Positions 11,926 to 22,358 of a DNA stretch of 64,000 nucleotides are shown piece by piece. The stretch's first letter is position 1. Each line of letters opens with the position of its first letter. The position numbers were made by a program, and so were the translations under genes. The stretch is from contig JASXTE010000015.1 in assembly GCA_030280995.1 (NCBI GenBank), positions 19,605,001 through 19,669,000 of the forward strand, read 5' to 3'. The notes under the pieces were generated by a model. The model was not told the DNA's origin, made no database searches, and worked only from the letters and a program-made list of their open reading frames with translations. The DNA is from Hemileia vastatrix (Eukaryota > Basidiomycota > Pucciniomycetes > Pucciniales > Zaghouaniaceae).

Positions 11926-12959
11926 GGTACCTTCCCTTTTCCCAGGAACCTCTTTTATTTTTGGTATTTATGACTGGAAAAAGTCATCTTTTCCAATCAA
12001 TTGTTTATGAATTAAGAAATGTTTACTCCAAAATATTTCAATATTTCTATTACTTATGCCATGCAAAGAAAGAAAAAAAAGAAAAAAGAAAAAAGAAAGT
12101 CTCCACCTTCATTGATTAAAAAAATATATATCTCACAAGATTTTCATCAGCCCAGGAACCAATGCAAGTCTAACTAAATTCCCCAGAGATAAAACTGTGT
12201 CATATATGCATTTTTGGGTAATCATTCCCAACATAAAAAATGTAACATGAGATATCCTGTAATTAAACTTGACATGATATCCTACAATATGTCATGACTT
12301 ATTGTGGGACCTCATGTTTTGTAATATAATGTGATTGCTCATCTTACACCATTTCATGTTTCATTAAAAGGGGGTGACACATTTGAGAATTCACTGAATG
12401 ATGTATTCCAAACCATGAAGTCTTTCAAGATCTTGATTAAATATTTCAACCCAGTTTCCACAGATGACTCATTCACAAAATCCACCAACTAAAACTTAAT
12501 TTTTCATCTTTATTTAATTTAAATAACTCTATTTATAAATAAAAAATAAAAATAAAGTAAAAAATATTATTAAATATATTTTCTGTGATGAAAGTGGTGG
12601 AGACCATCATGTTTTTATGATTAAAGGAGTGATTATTGACGTGAGACGAGATCTAGTTTCTTGATTCATTTTCATACATACCAGTTTGGACTTTTGCTTC
12701 TTAGATTAAACTCAATTTTTTTTAATTAATTTTAATAAGAAAGAGTTAATCCAGAGTCAAAAATTGGGGTTGATTTTACCTCATAGAACTTTAATTGATG
12801 AGTGAAACCCAAACCAACAAAAGTGAAAATGAAGATCAATACACTTCAAGGATGAAAGATATTGTATATTTTAGAATAAATAGGCTTCTATGATTTAACT
12901 ACATCATGTAAAACTTCATCAATTTATCCAAAACATAAAATATTGATAATATTTATCAC
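11926..12959. other. Intergenic, no gene seen
   Basis: This AT-rich stretch lies between the end of the gypsy LTR and the direct repeat at 12,960. Only short ORFs occur and no motif or repeat boundary was recognised. Confidence 0.4.
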
Positions 12960-13212
12960 ATTGTTTCTAAAAAATATATATATTTGCCTATTTATCACCC
13001 ACTAATCAGTTTTAATCCAATACTTTACTTGATACTCAAAATACAATTGTTTTTAATCCCATCTATCCAAACCAACCCCACCACCACATAATTTACCTAT
13101 CTATTAATTTTTAAATGAAACCCAACAAGTAAACCACCCAACAAAATCTCAAATCCAATAATAATAATAATAATAATAACACCATAAAAACCTCTCACTA
13201 GACTAATACATT
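12960..13212 (+). repeat. Direct repeat, left copy, flanking the Harbinger element
   Basis: These 253 bases (ATTGTTTCT to AATACATT) are repeated in the same orientation, nearly identical, at 21,437-21,698. The length difference comes mainly from the number of AAT units. The copy ends with the bases ATT that immediately precede the transposon terminus. Confidence 0.9.
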
Positions 13213-13296
13213 AGGGGGTATCAATGTTCAGGGATCCGCAATTAGGGATCAGGAATTTTTTTTTCCGGGATCAGACATAATTAATTGCGGAATATT

Positions 13297-13328
13297 CTTA
13301 TCCACTAGCCCTGGGGCTAGTGGATAAG
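13297..13328. repeat. Perfect subterminal palindrome
   Basis: Two 15-base arms (CTTATCCACTAGCCC and its complement) are separated by only TG. A second inverted pair, GGGATCAGGAATT near 13,245 and its complement near 13,381, brackets it. Paired subterminal motifs like these are plausible transposase binding sites or a cruciform. Confidence 0.7.
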
Positions 13329-13541
13329 GAATCCACGATAATGTATTATCCCATCTCTTATACTTCAATTTCCATTCCTAATTCCTGATCCCAAACTCAT
13401 CTCATCCATGATGGATTTGCAAGAAAGTAACATGAATCATAATTGCTGATGCCATCCTTAAGTCTTTCCTCACTCTATGCTACTTAATTTTGGTGGCAAA
13501 CACTTAAGTTTTTTTTCTATCTACACACCCCAACTGCACAT

Positions 13542-14854
13542 TTGGCGGTGAATTCCCACTTCCCTCATCACATAACCCTTCCAACGGAAACAATGAAACA
13601 CCTCTCTACTAGACGGCTACTTCACTCCACTATTAATGCCATCACTTTACTTTTAGTTCTTTACTATAAATCTGACTCTGATTTGGAAGATGCTTTAGCT
13701 TATATGTGTTTTCTTTCCAAAAAGTGTTACATCATCACCAGGGGGCCAAATCTTTATCATGATCCCCAATATGATCTGGCCTCCATTTTCAACATTCCTC
13801 ATTTAAACTTCACCCAAATTTTTAGAACTTCTCCCGATTCTTTCTTCAAAATTTATCAACTCATCTCCGATCATCCTATCTTTCATAACAATTCCCATAA
13901 CAAACAGCGTAATCCTGCCATCCAACTTGCTGTTGCACTATGTTGTATTGGCTCAAATGGAAACAGTGCTTCTGTAAGACGTTTGGATAATCTCTTTAAC
14001 ATAGGATATGGTACCATGATATTATACACCAAGCGCTGTATGATTGCTATCCTTTCCCTCAAGTCTCAAACACTTGCTTGGCCAACTCCAGAACAGTGAC
14101 TTGAATCCTCTTAAGTAATGCAAGCTGAAGGTTTCCCTGACTGTGTAGGATTTGTTGATGGCACAACTATACCTTTGAGTCAAAAGCCTGCTCATGATGG
14201 CAACAATTATTTTGATTGCAAAAAAAGGTTTCTTCAAAATCTTCTCCGATTTCTCATCCTTCATAAACTAACTTTTTATCTTCTTTCTAGATACTCTATT
14301 GTCGTTCAATTTGTATGCAATGTCAATAAAAAATTTATTGCTTTTCATAGTGGCTGCCCTGGCTCATGTCATGACTCTTCCATCTTCCAAAGAATGAGTA
14401 TTTCTCAAACCCCTGACTCATACTTTGATGAATCTCAGTACCTCCTTACAGACTCAGAATATGCAAGTGGGAAGTACATTATACCTGCTTTCCGTGGTGA
14501 AAACTTAGATATGACCCCAAAACTAAATTTAATTATCACCTTTCCCAATCAAGAGTACAAATTGAACATGCTATAGGTATTTTAAAGGGACAATTTTCTA
14601 GTCTTCGGGAGCTCAGAATCCAATTTCAAAAAAAATTGGAGATCAAAACCGCAAATCATTGGATCATGACTTGCATTATACTGCACAATATCCTAGCTGA
14701 TTTAAAGAATGAGTGGAATGATCTTTATGAAGAAGAGTATCCTGAACCAGCACCGGCTCTCCCCTCCCTTGAATCACAAAACATTCATTCAACCAGCATA
14801 CACTTTGTCATTATGCCTATTACTCTCCAACATTTCTCTTCACCACCCTTTTAA
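13542..14854 (+). pseudogene. Harbinger-type DDE transposase pseudogene
   Basis: The frame from 13,542 encodes the N-terminal helical region (LNFTQIFRTSPDSFFKIYQL). It is stopped by TGA at 14,097-14,099 and TAA at 14,112-14,114. The same frame then continues with EGFPDCVGFVDGTTIPLS, which holds the first catalytic Asp. A 63-base intron fits at 14,228-14,290 (GTTTCT...TTCTAG), joining CKKR to YSIVVQF. The second Asp is in LLTDSEYASG. A frameshift near 14,525 precedes the last block, which holds the third acidic residue (RVQIEHAIGILKGQFSSLREL) and the C-terminal helix. Family knowledge: this is the DDE_Tnp_4 fold of PIF/Harbinger. All three catalytic residues remain, but the stops and frameshift make it inactive. 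The true start is uncertain. Confidence 0.88.
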
Positions 14855-15289
14855 ATTATTTTTTTACTCTCCAAATGTCCTCTTTGTGTACTTCATTCAC
14901 TTGGTTTGGTATTTTGGTTTGTTGCATATTCATTTTTTTTTTGGAATTTACAGTGAAGATCTTTTTTCTGGATGGCTCATTGGTTTTCTTTCACCAGCTC
15001 AACATGAAATCACATATTTGGTCAGTGATTTTTTTTTTCATTCATCACTCATTTTTTTTTCATCCTCTCCTCAAACATCACTCAAATATTTTTGTTACTT
15101 TTATTTTCTCAGCTCATCTCACCAGGTAAGTCTTTTTTTTTCTTTTTTCTTGTTTTTTATTTGCTAATCATGAATTTTTTTATTTGCTTTTTTTGGTTTT
15201 TTTTGGTTTTTTTTTTTTTTGTAATTCCTTTTTTTTTATTTTCAAAGTTAGACTAACCTTTTTTTTTTCTCTTTTTTCTTATTTTTTTT

Positions 15290-15870
15290 TCTCTCCTTCA
15301 CCCTCTTTAGCTGCCTCATTTCACCCCTTTTCCTCTCTCTTTACCTGCCTCAAATCATTCCTTCTCCCCTCTCTTTACCTTCCTCAAGACCTCCTTATTT
15401 CACCCTCCTTGCCTGTCCCAAATCCCCCCTTTCCCCCCTCTTTAGGTGCCTCATCACCCCCCCTTCCCCTCTCTTTAGGCGCCTCAACTCTCCCCCCTTC
15501 TCCTCTCTTTACCCATCTCAAAACCCCCCTCCCCCCCTTCCACTCCCCTTTAGCCACCTCTACCCCCCCTCCATCTTAACGAAAAATCACTAACAATCGT
15601 TTGTTAAGGAGGAGGAGGGTCTAGAGGAGGCTTAAGGGGAACAGAAGGGGGTTTGAAGCGGCTAAATAGGGGGGGGAAGGGGGGTTGGAACATTTAAAGA
15701 GGGGTGAGGGGGGATTTTGGGGGGATTTGTGGCAATTAAGGAGGGGGGAAAGGGGGATTTTGAGACAGGCAAGGAGGGGATTTGAGGGTGTTTTTGAGGC
15801 AAGGAGGGAGGGATTTTAGAGGTAATTTCATAGTAAGAAAGGGGGGGAAAGGGGACTGTTATGGGAGTTA
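15290..15870. repeat. Long hairpin of pyrimidine/purine minisatellite
   Basis: From about 15,300 to 15,590 the plus strand is a tandem array of ~34-40-base C/T-rich units, each ending CTCTTTA followed by a GCCTC-like start. From 15,606 to 15,860 the array returns in inverted, G/A-rich form. For example CTCCTTGCCTGT near 15,405 is matched by its complement near 15,765. A spacer of about 20 bases separates the arms, so either strand could fold back. ORFs across it are low-complexity and not taken as genes. Confidence 0.75.
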
Positions 15871-16359
15871 AAGAGGGGTTACCTATTTTTTAAAAAACAT
15901 ACTAAAATGTAATTTTTTTTTTTTTGGCAGAATTTTAGAAAAAAAAACTATTACATTTTGTTAAGGTCTTTCCCTGTAAATTACAAAACAAAAAAGGTTT
16001 AGATATTAATTTTTAATTTTTCTTACAAATAATTTTACTGAATTAATTTTTTTTATTTGTTCTGATTTTTCTTTTACAGATTTTTTTATTTTTTTATTTT
16101 TTATTTTTATTATTTTGACAGGATTTTCTGTGAAGGTTTTTTATAACCAAACTTCAGGTTTTCTTTTGTATTTTTGTTTTTTTTGAAATAATTTTTACTG
16201 AAAATTTTTAATTTTTTTTTTTGTTTTAAATTTTATTTTATTTTTTAAAAAAGGATATTGCTTTAAATTTTATTTTAAAAGATATTATGTGAGTTTTATT
16301 TTAAAAATATGTGTTGAATTTTTTTTTTGACATTTAAATTTTTTTTTCGGATCAAATAA
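15871..16359. other. T-rich stretch, no gene seen
   Basis: It consists of long T runs with few other bases. No ORF, repeat boundary or motif is recognisable. It lies just upstream of the serine-rich start of the oxygenase pseudogene. Confidence 0.4.
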
Positions 16360-17615
16360 ATGTCTTCTTCTTCAGATTCAGACCTTACTTCTCTATCATC
16401 TTCATCTTTATCCTCTTTATCATCTTCATTTTTATCATCTCTATCATCTTCTTCAAAATCAACTTCAATACAATCATCTTCTAAATCATCAAAAAAAATT
16501 AATGATAATCAGTCTCATCAGAAGAAAAGATATCTGAAAAAAAAATTATCATCTAAATCATCAAAAAGAATTAAAGATAATCAGTCTTATCAGAAGAAAA
16601 GATATCTGAAAAAAAAAATTCTCTGTGAAATTTATTTCCATCATATCCCAAACATTTTTTTTCATAAAACTAAAGTAGATAAAAAAATCAATATCCAAAA
16701 AAATTACCAGAAGATATCAAATATCTAACTGAATTTGGTGATGATCGAGTTGTTGCAGTTATCAGTAATACTTATAAGGCTCAAATCATTTTGGAAGTTC
16801 ATTCATTTGATGGTGTAAAAGATGAATCTTTTAATCAACTATCAGATCTTATCATAACTCTTTATCAAATGGCTTTGGTTAGATTACCTATAAGGAATAC
16901 GAATTTGTTGGGTGGTATCATGATTGGATTTGGTTGGAGACCAGGTTATGTTAAAGGATATTCTCTTGGTATGTCTAATATTTTTTTTTCCATTCTTAAT
17001 ATCATTTCACATATTTCATTTATATAGGCATATATTCATTGGTAAAGAATATCACTAAAGCTCAAAAAGATGAAGATTTTTGCTTATGGGACACTCTACC
17101 TTCCTTTAACTCTTTTCTTACTCTTTGAATCAAAAAGCTCTGTAATAAAGCATTTGAAAAAAAATCATGAACTTGGAACCAAAGTTGGAATGCCAAATTG
17201 GTGTGACTCCAAATGGGAAGATATCAGCCACAAATATCTTTTATTTTCTAATGTTATTATCACTCATTCTGGATTCCACAATAGGATTCATATCAATGGG
17301 AATGATGCCAATTTTCTTACTTTTGGTATATTCTCATATATCAATCCGATAACAGGCCAACCAATACCATCTCCAGCTAAAATCAAAGGACATGGTTTAT
17401 ATTTTCCAGACCACCGGTGAATCATTGATTTTGGTTTGGGAAATGGTATCATTGAAACTATTTGGAATTCTTCTAAGGATAATCATCAAACAACCAAAGC
17501 TCCTCCTGGTTTGGAATCCTGTCAAGATTTAACACATTTTGGTTGCTCATTTCAAATAAGTCATAAGTTGATTCAAAGAATCAACAAGGTAAAGAAAGAA
17601 GGTAAAGTTAATTGA
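16360..17615 (+). pseudogene. Tet-like 2OG-Fe(II) oxygenase pseudogene
   Basis: A Ser-rich, then Lys-rich start (16,360-16,728) is followed in another frame by LPEDIKYLTEFGDDRVV (from ~16,702) and by VRLPIRNTNLLGGIMIGFGW. An intron seems to begin at GTATGT near 16,972. The conserved core is at 17,150-17,615: VGMPNWCDSKWED, GFHNRIHINGNDANFLTFG, NPITGQPIPSPAKIKGHG, IDFGLGNGIIETIWN and LTHFGCSFQISHKLI. These blocks match, from memory of the family, the Tet-like oxygenases expanded in rust fungi. Family members usually read H-x-D at the iron site. Here it reads HIN followed by GND, so the site looks altered. A TGA at 17,418-17,420 and frame changes show decay. Its place inside the transposon suggests cargo. 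Confidence 0.6.
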
Positions 17616-17944
17616 TTTAAAAAAACTTCATCTAGATCCAAAAAGTATGGGGATTAGAGTTGTCATCGAAAATTTTATATTTTTTCATAAATTTTTAATA
17701 AATATTTTTTATATATCAATTTGCTCAAGTGAAGTGATGAGCCAATGACCTTTGGTTGTATAACAGGTAATCATGATAACATTTATTTGTTTCATGGGGT
17801 TCCTCTAGCCTATACCTGTGGAAAGTCCCAAAATTGTGTTTCTAGATTTGATCTGCATTTTGGCTTGAGGAATTTTCATTACTTTAAACTAGGGAAATTG
17901 GTATATATTAGATATTTATTTAATAATTTATGTAATTATATTAA

Positions 17945-18365
17945 ATTTAGATGAATTCCACCCCTTACTTCAATAAAATGCAGGGGGGGGGGGTATTGCC
18001 AAATTTTCAAATCTGACATGTGAAATTGATGACTTAGAAAAATTTTGGTGATACCCACCCCTTGCTTCAACGAAATGCAGGGGAGAGTATTGCCAATTTT
18101 TTAAAACAGATATAGAATTTTTTTGACTTGTAAATATTTTGGTGATACCTGTCCCTTACTTCAATAAAATCCATGGGGGGTTTTGCCAAAATTTCTTATA
18201 AGACTTGTGAAATTCTTGACATGTAAGAATTTTGGGGATACCAGTAAAATGCAGGATGTAAGACTTTCAAGATTTGTGACATGAAAGAATTTCGGTGATA
18301 CCCACCCCTTACTTCAAAAAAATCCAGGGGTGGGGGATCGTCAAATTTTCAAAGGAGACATGAAA
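17945..18365 (+). repeat. Tandem array, ~100-bp units
   Basis: Four to five degenerate units share a block starting (C)CCCTTACTTCAA and ending (C)CAGGGG (near 17,952, 18,057, 18,153 and 18,304, with a remnant near 18,240). Each is followed by TTGCCAAATTTT-like and GTGAAATT-like blocks and ATTTTGGTGATACC. The C-run and G-run at the ends of each block could pair as a small stem. Confidence 0.75.
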
Positions 18366-18512
18366 ATTTTATTTAAAAAAAGAATATTTAACATTAAAAT
18401 ATGAAAATTCAAGTAATGATTGATAGAGTAATGAAATACAGGAAATTATTGTAAATTTTATGTACAAATAAATATGAGCAGTTGAAGTGTGAGAAAAATA
18501 AAACAAACTAGT

Positions 18513-19774
18513 TGTCGGCCGGTCGTCTAGAAGAAGGAGAAAAATAGAAGAAGAAGAATAAAAATAATAAGGAAAAGAGGAAAAGGAAGAAAAGACAGTA
18601 ACAACAATCAATTGACAAAACTGGTCTGGGGAATTACAAGAACTTATAACGAGATATTTATGGGATGATACATGGTAAGTTTTTTATTCTCTCTGCTTAA
18701 GTAACAAATACTAATATTAAATTATCTTAAAGCAACCTTTATATGCATAATATATACTAGATTTCAAAGTCAAGAAAGTGCCATAATAAAAACTATTATA
18801 AGTATAACATTTGTAATTAATAATAAAATTAATAATAAAAATAAAGTAAGTAATAAGTGGTGAGGCTACAGGGGGTTACCCAAGGCCTTTATATAGGTAA
18901 GGGGCCCTCTGAAGCGCCACATTAATGTATATACAAACAAAAATAATATGTAACTAATTTTGAGTAAGTGTAAGGGGAAACCCATGATACAATTAACTAA
19001 GACACATGAGTAAGAGCCTAAAATCCACCAATTTAATCCCAAACAGTTACAATAAGATTATGGAGTAATTAAATAAGCTTGAGACACATAAAAACAACTA
19101 ATATAATTTAAAACATGTCTGATAACCCTTTATTTAAAAACCAATTTTAAGTGAAACATAAAAGTGAACTATTTTAACACATAAAAATAGTGTAATTAAT
19201 TAATTTAGTATAAAACATGGGTGATTAATTATTTTAACTATTTTTATTAGTGTAATAACTCTTTTAATTTAAAACAAGTATTTATTTTAACAAAATCACT
19301 AATTTTTAGAATAAAACATTAATAATTTATTTAATAAAGTGTTTTAACTTGTTTAATAATTTGATGACAAAATTATGATTCAGAAAAGCGCCCAATATTT
19401 CGGTTTAATAATATATGAAAGGTTTAATTTAATATATAAATTTAATTAATTAATTTAATTACATTATAAGTCAATTTTACACTTATAATTATAATATATG
19501 TTTATAATTAATTAATTATTAATTTATAATTATTAAATACATAGAAATGCGCCATTATTTGTAGAATATAAAATATATTATGTTTAATTTAAATGTGTAA
19601 AATTTATATAAACAATAAAATCAATATAAGACTTATATGTAATAAGATATTTATATAATTTTATTATGCAATTAAATATTAATTTATATACATTAAATAC
19701 AATTCATACGCCCTCTTTCAGGTTCTATAAGGTAACACATCATTTACTGGGCTCCTGGAATAGCCTGGCTGACA
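18513..19774. repeat. Solo gypsy LTR in the Harbinger element
   Basis: This 1,262-bp LTR begins TGTCGGCCGGTCGTCTAGAAG and ends GCCTGGCTGACA. It belongs to the same family as the gypsy LTRs at 6,839, 36,596 and 44,600. The flanks CTAGT (18,508-18,512) and CTAGC (19,775-19,779) form a 5-bp target duplication with one mismatch. No internal gypsy sequence is present. It inserted at the stop codon of the Myb-like gene. Confidence 0.88.
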
Positions 19775-21124
19775 CTAGCCATCCAACAATTTCTTTAAAT
19801 GTTCATTTTCCTCAACAGATTTATTAGATTTAACACATTCTATCAAGAAATCATTCTTTTTGGAATTTTCTTCATGATCGAACTTATATTTCATCTGCTT
19901 TAATAGGTTTTGATGTTCAAGTGTTTTCTCCTCTTTTTTTGATTTTTCAATAATTAGAGTTAACTCAAACTTCTTCTCCTCCAAATCTTAGGCCCAATCA
20001 TCCTTCCGTAAAGAGAGCTCGTACTTCCTCTCTTCCAAATCTTGTAGCCTATCATCCCTCCTTAAAGAGAGCTCGTATTTCTTCTTTTCAAAGCTTAGAG
20101 TCTCTTTAGCAATTTCTACTTGTTCTAGAGTGGTAATGAAAATTAATATAAAGTAGAAGAAAAGTAGAGTAAAGTAATAAGAGGTATGGTATCACTTACC
20201 AGCATCACATTTCTCTAAAAATTGTTCCATAGACAAAAAAGGGGTTTGTGATGAAGTATCACTTTTTCGTCTTCTTTGTGAGTGGAAATTTAGACTACAT
20301 GAAGCCCTACGCTTCTTGTTCAAGGTCATATTTTCCTCCTCATCATTGCCACTACCTTCAGACTCAGTTGATTGAGGATCCTGGGTTTGTTTGTCAGCCT
20401 TTTAAGAAATAAGAAAAAGATAAGTAAATAAAAAATAGAAATGATAAGATAAAAGAAAAATAAAACAGACCTGAGTTAGATTTGGTTGGGTTAAATCACC
20501 TATAGGATCTACAGAAAAGCTATCTAGATTTGTCTCATTCAAATGAGGGGAGGCTTGAGTGGAGGAAGAGGATGGGAAAAGATTTGCTTCAACATCATGT
20601 TCAGAGATAGGATCTTCTCCATCCAACATGTTTACAGGATTAACATTGGCTCACTCTCCAAAAATTGCATCCATCTCTTTAAAGTAAGGACATAAAGATT
20701 CAAGTTTATTGTCTATGGATTTGATACCCTTAGTTATATCAATGTCGGTAACCCCAAAACCAGTGGAAGATGAAAGAGCCTTTGCCTTCTTGTATTTGGC
20801 TCGGTAATGCTTGAAGCGTTCAGACATCTGTTTAGGCAAAAGATCAATCCTTCCCTTGGTCTTATTGCGTAATTCATTTGCCATTAGAAGATAGCCATTA
20901 ACTTTTGATGCGGGGGGCCGTCCTACTTTAGTGGCATACTCAGTACCAAAACAAGAATCATAGTTAGATTTGGTTTTCAGCCAGTTGATAAGAATGAGAT
21001 GATCATCTTTTTTTAATTGAACGGTCTTAGATTTCTCGGCTGAGCGGGGGAAAGAGGGAGTAGTGGGATTCGAAGAACAACTGGGTGATGGCTGCCTTTG
21101 AGAAGATCTAGGACAACAAGGCAT
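19775..21124 (-). pseudogene. Myb/SANT-like Harbinger companion gene, broken
   Basis: From ATG 21,124 the minus strand reads a Ser/Pro/Arg-rich start, then a trihelix Myb-like region (LILINWLKTKSNYDSCFGT to SERFKHYRAKYKKAK). A TGA follows at 20,653-20,651, and the same frame continues (ANVNPVNMLDGEDP) to an intron donor near 20,470. A second exon (from ~20,400) and a third (from ~20,127) encode basic and then coiled-coil sequence (FEKKKYELSLR repeated, NEHLKKLLDG). A TAA at 19,990-19,988 interrupts the third. The frame ends in TAG at 19,777-19,775. In PIF/Harbinger elements a Myb-like protein acts with the transposase to bind the ends and enter the nucleus. Two nonsense codons make this copy inactive. 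Confidence 0.75.
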
Positions 21125-21436
21125 GTTAAAATATAAATGAAGATGAAAAGGAGCAGAAACAAGCAGATGAGATGGTGAGGGGTTCTGAGCGGATAGAATG
21201 GACAGGATGGGATGAGAATGTGAGTGTGCAGCAAGGTAGAAGCCATATCCAGAGAGTAGTCCAAGATGTGGTTATGAAAAATTGAGTAAAAAAATGTCAG
21301 ATAAGAGGTGAACATTGACATGTAAAGTGTCTAATAACCCAATTATTAGCAAAAATAATTGCAGAAGATAATTGGGGTATGCAGATTATTTTCCACAATT
21401 AATTTAATTACGGATCGGTCAACATTGATACCCCCT

Positions 21437-21633
21437 ATTGTTTCTATCAAATATATATATTTGCCTATTTATCACCCACTAATCAATTTTAATCCAATAC
21501 TTTACTTGATACTCAAAATACAATTGTTTTTAATCCCATCTATCCAAACCAACCCCACCACCACATAATTTACCTATCTATTAATTATTAAATGAAACCC
21601 AACAAGTAAACCATCCATCAAAATCTCAAATCC

Positions 21634-21667
<34 letters not shown>

Positions 21668-21698
21668 CCATAAAAACCTCTCACTAGACTAATACATT
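21437..21698 (+). repeat. Direct repeat, right copy, flanking the Harbinger element
   Basis: These 262 bases are the second copy of 12,960-13,212. They start with ATT next to the transposon end and finish at AATACATT, beyond which the left and right flanks no longer match. Confidence 0.9.
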
Positions 21699-22358
21699 AA
21701 TTAGAGCTAATAAAAGCTATCCAAAATTTATGAGTAAACCATAAAAATAAAAATAAAATCTTTGTTGAAGTTTTGGTGGTTTCAGTGAAACTTATAATCA
21801 CATTTTAACCACATTTTCACTTTCATTTTAGTACTCCTTCCTTCCCAAACCAACTCTTTCTTTCCAATTAATAATATCTAACCACTCTACAGACAAACCA
21901 TAATACATTTCAAAATTCATAATTCTTTAATTAAACCAACACCATATCCATTACCAACCCAAGCCTTATCTTCTCAACCTGACTTAGCTCCCCCTCTCTA
22001 AACAAATCAAAATCTTGTTACCTCAACTCTCAGTTACTAACCCATACATCAATCAAATAACATATCATTTTTCCATACATGATAGATATTTATTTATATA
22101 TTTATCTTTATTTATTTTCCCATGTATATATTATAATCACAAAACCAAGCAGAAGAAAAATAATTGTGATATAGTCCCTAAGCACTTTATCAAAAAAGCA
22201 TCCAAATCATCACGAATTCATCTTGTAATTAACAGGCTCCAAAACTATGTTGGATATCGTGCAGGTGCATAACATCCTGCAACACGTTAAGAAATACATA
22301 TAATGGATGCATATATGCTCAAGAATTTGTCAAAAGCACATTAAAAATATCAGACAGG
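21699..22358. other. Intergenic, downstream of Argonaute
   Basis: This AT-rich stretch lies between the direct repeat and the Argonaute stop codon. It should contain the 3' untranslated region and polyadenylation signals of the gene. No other gene or repeat was recognised. Confidence 0.4.

Larger units (their letters stand above)
13213..21436 (+). mobile_element. PIF/Harbinger-like DNA transposon, 8.2 kb
   Basis: The left end reads AGGGGGTATCAATGTT and the right end is its perfect inverted copy. The similarity continues imperfectly for about 33 bases (GATCCG and AATTA shared). ATT occurs on both outer sides. Inside are a DDE transposase pseudogene on the plus strand and a Myb-like gene on the minus strand. 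That pair of genes is the known coding set of PIF/Harbinger elements. Between them lie a Tet-like oxygenase pseudogene, a long hairpin, a tandem array and a later solo LTR. The large size and the extra gene are unusual. A 2-bp TA duplication with a TIR starting GGGGG is equally compatible with the ends. Confidence 0.8.

Noticed and set aside
15184..15579. Proline/serine-rich 131-codon ORF
   Set aside because: It is the translation of the C/T-rich minisatellite arm. No non-repetitive protein sequence is seen.
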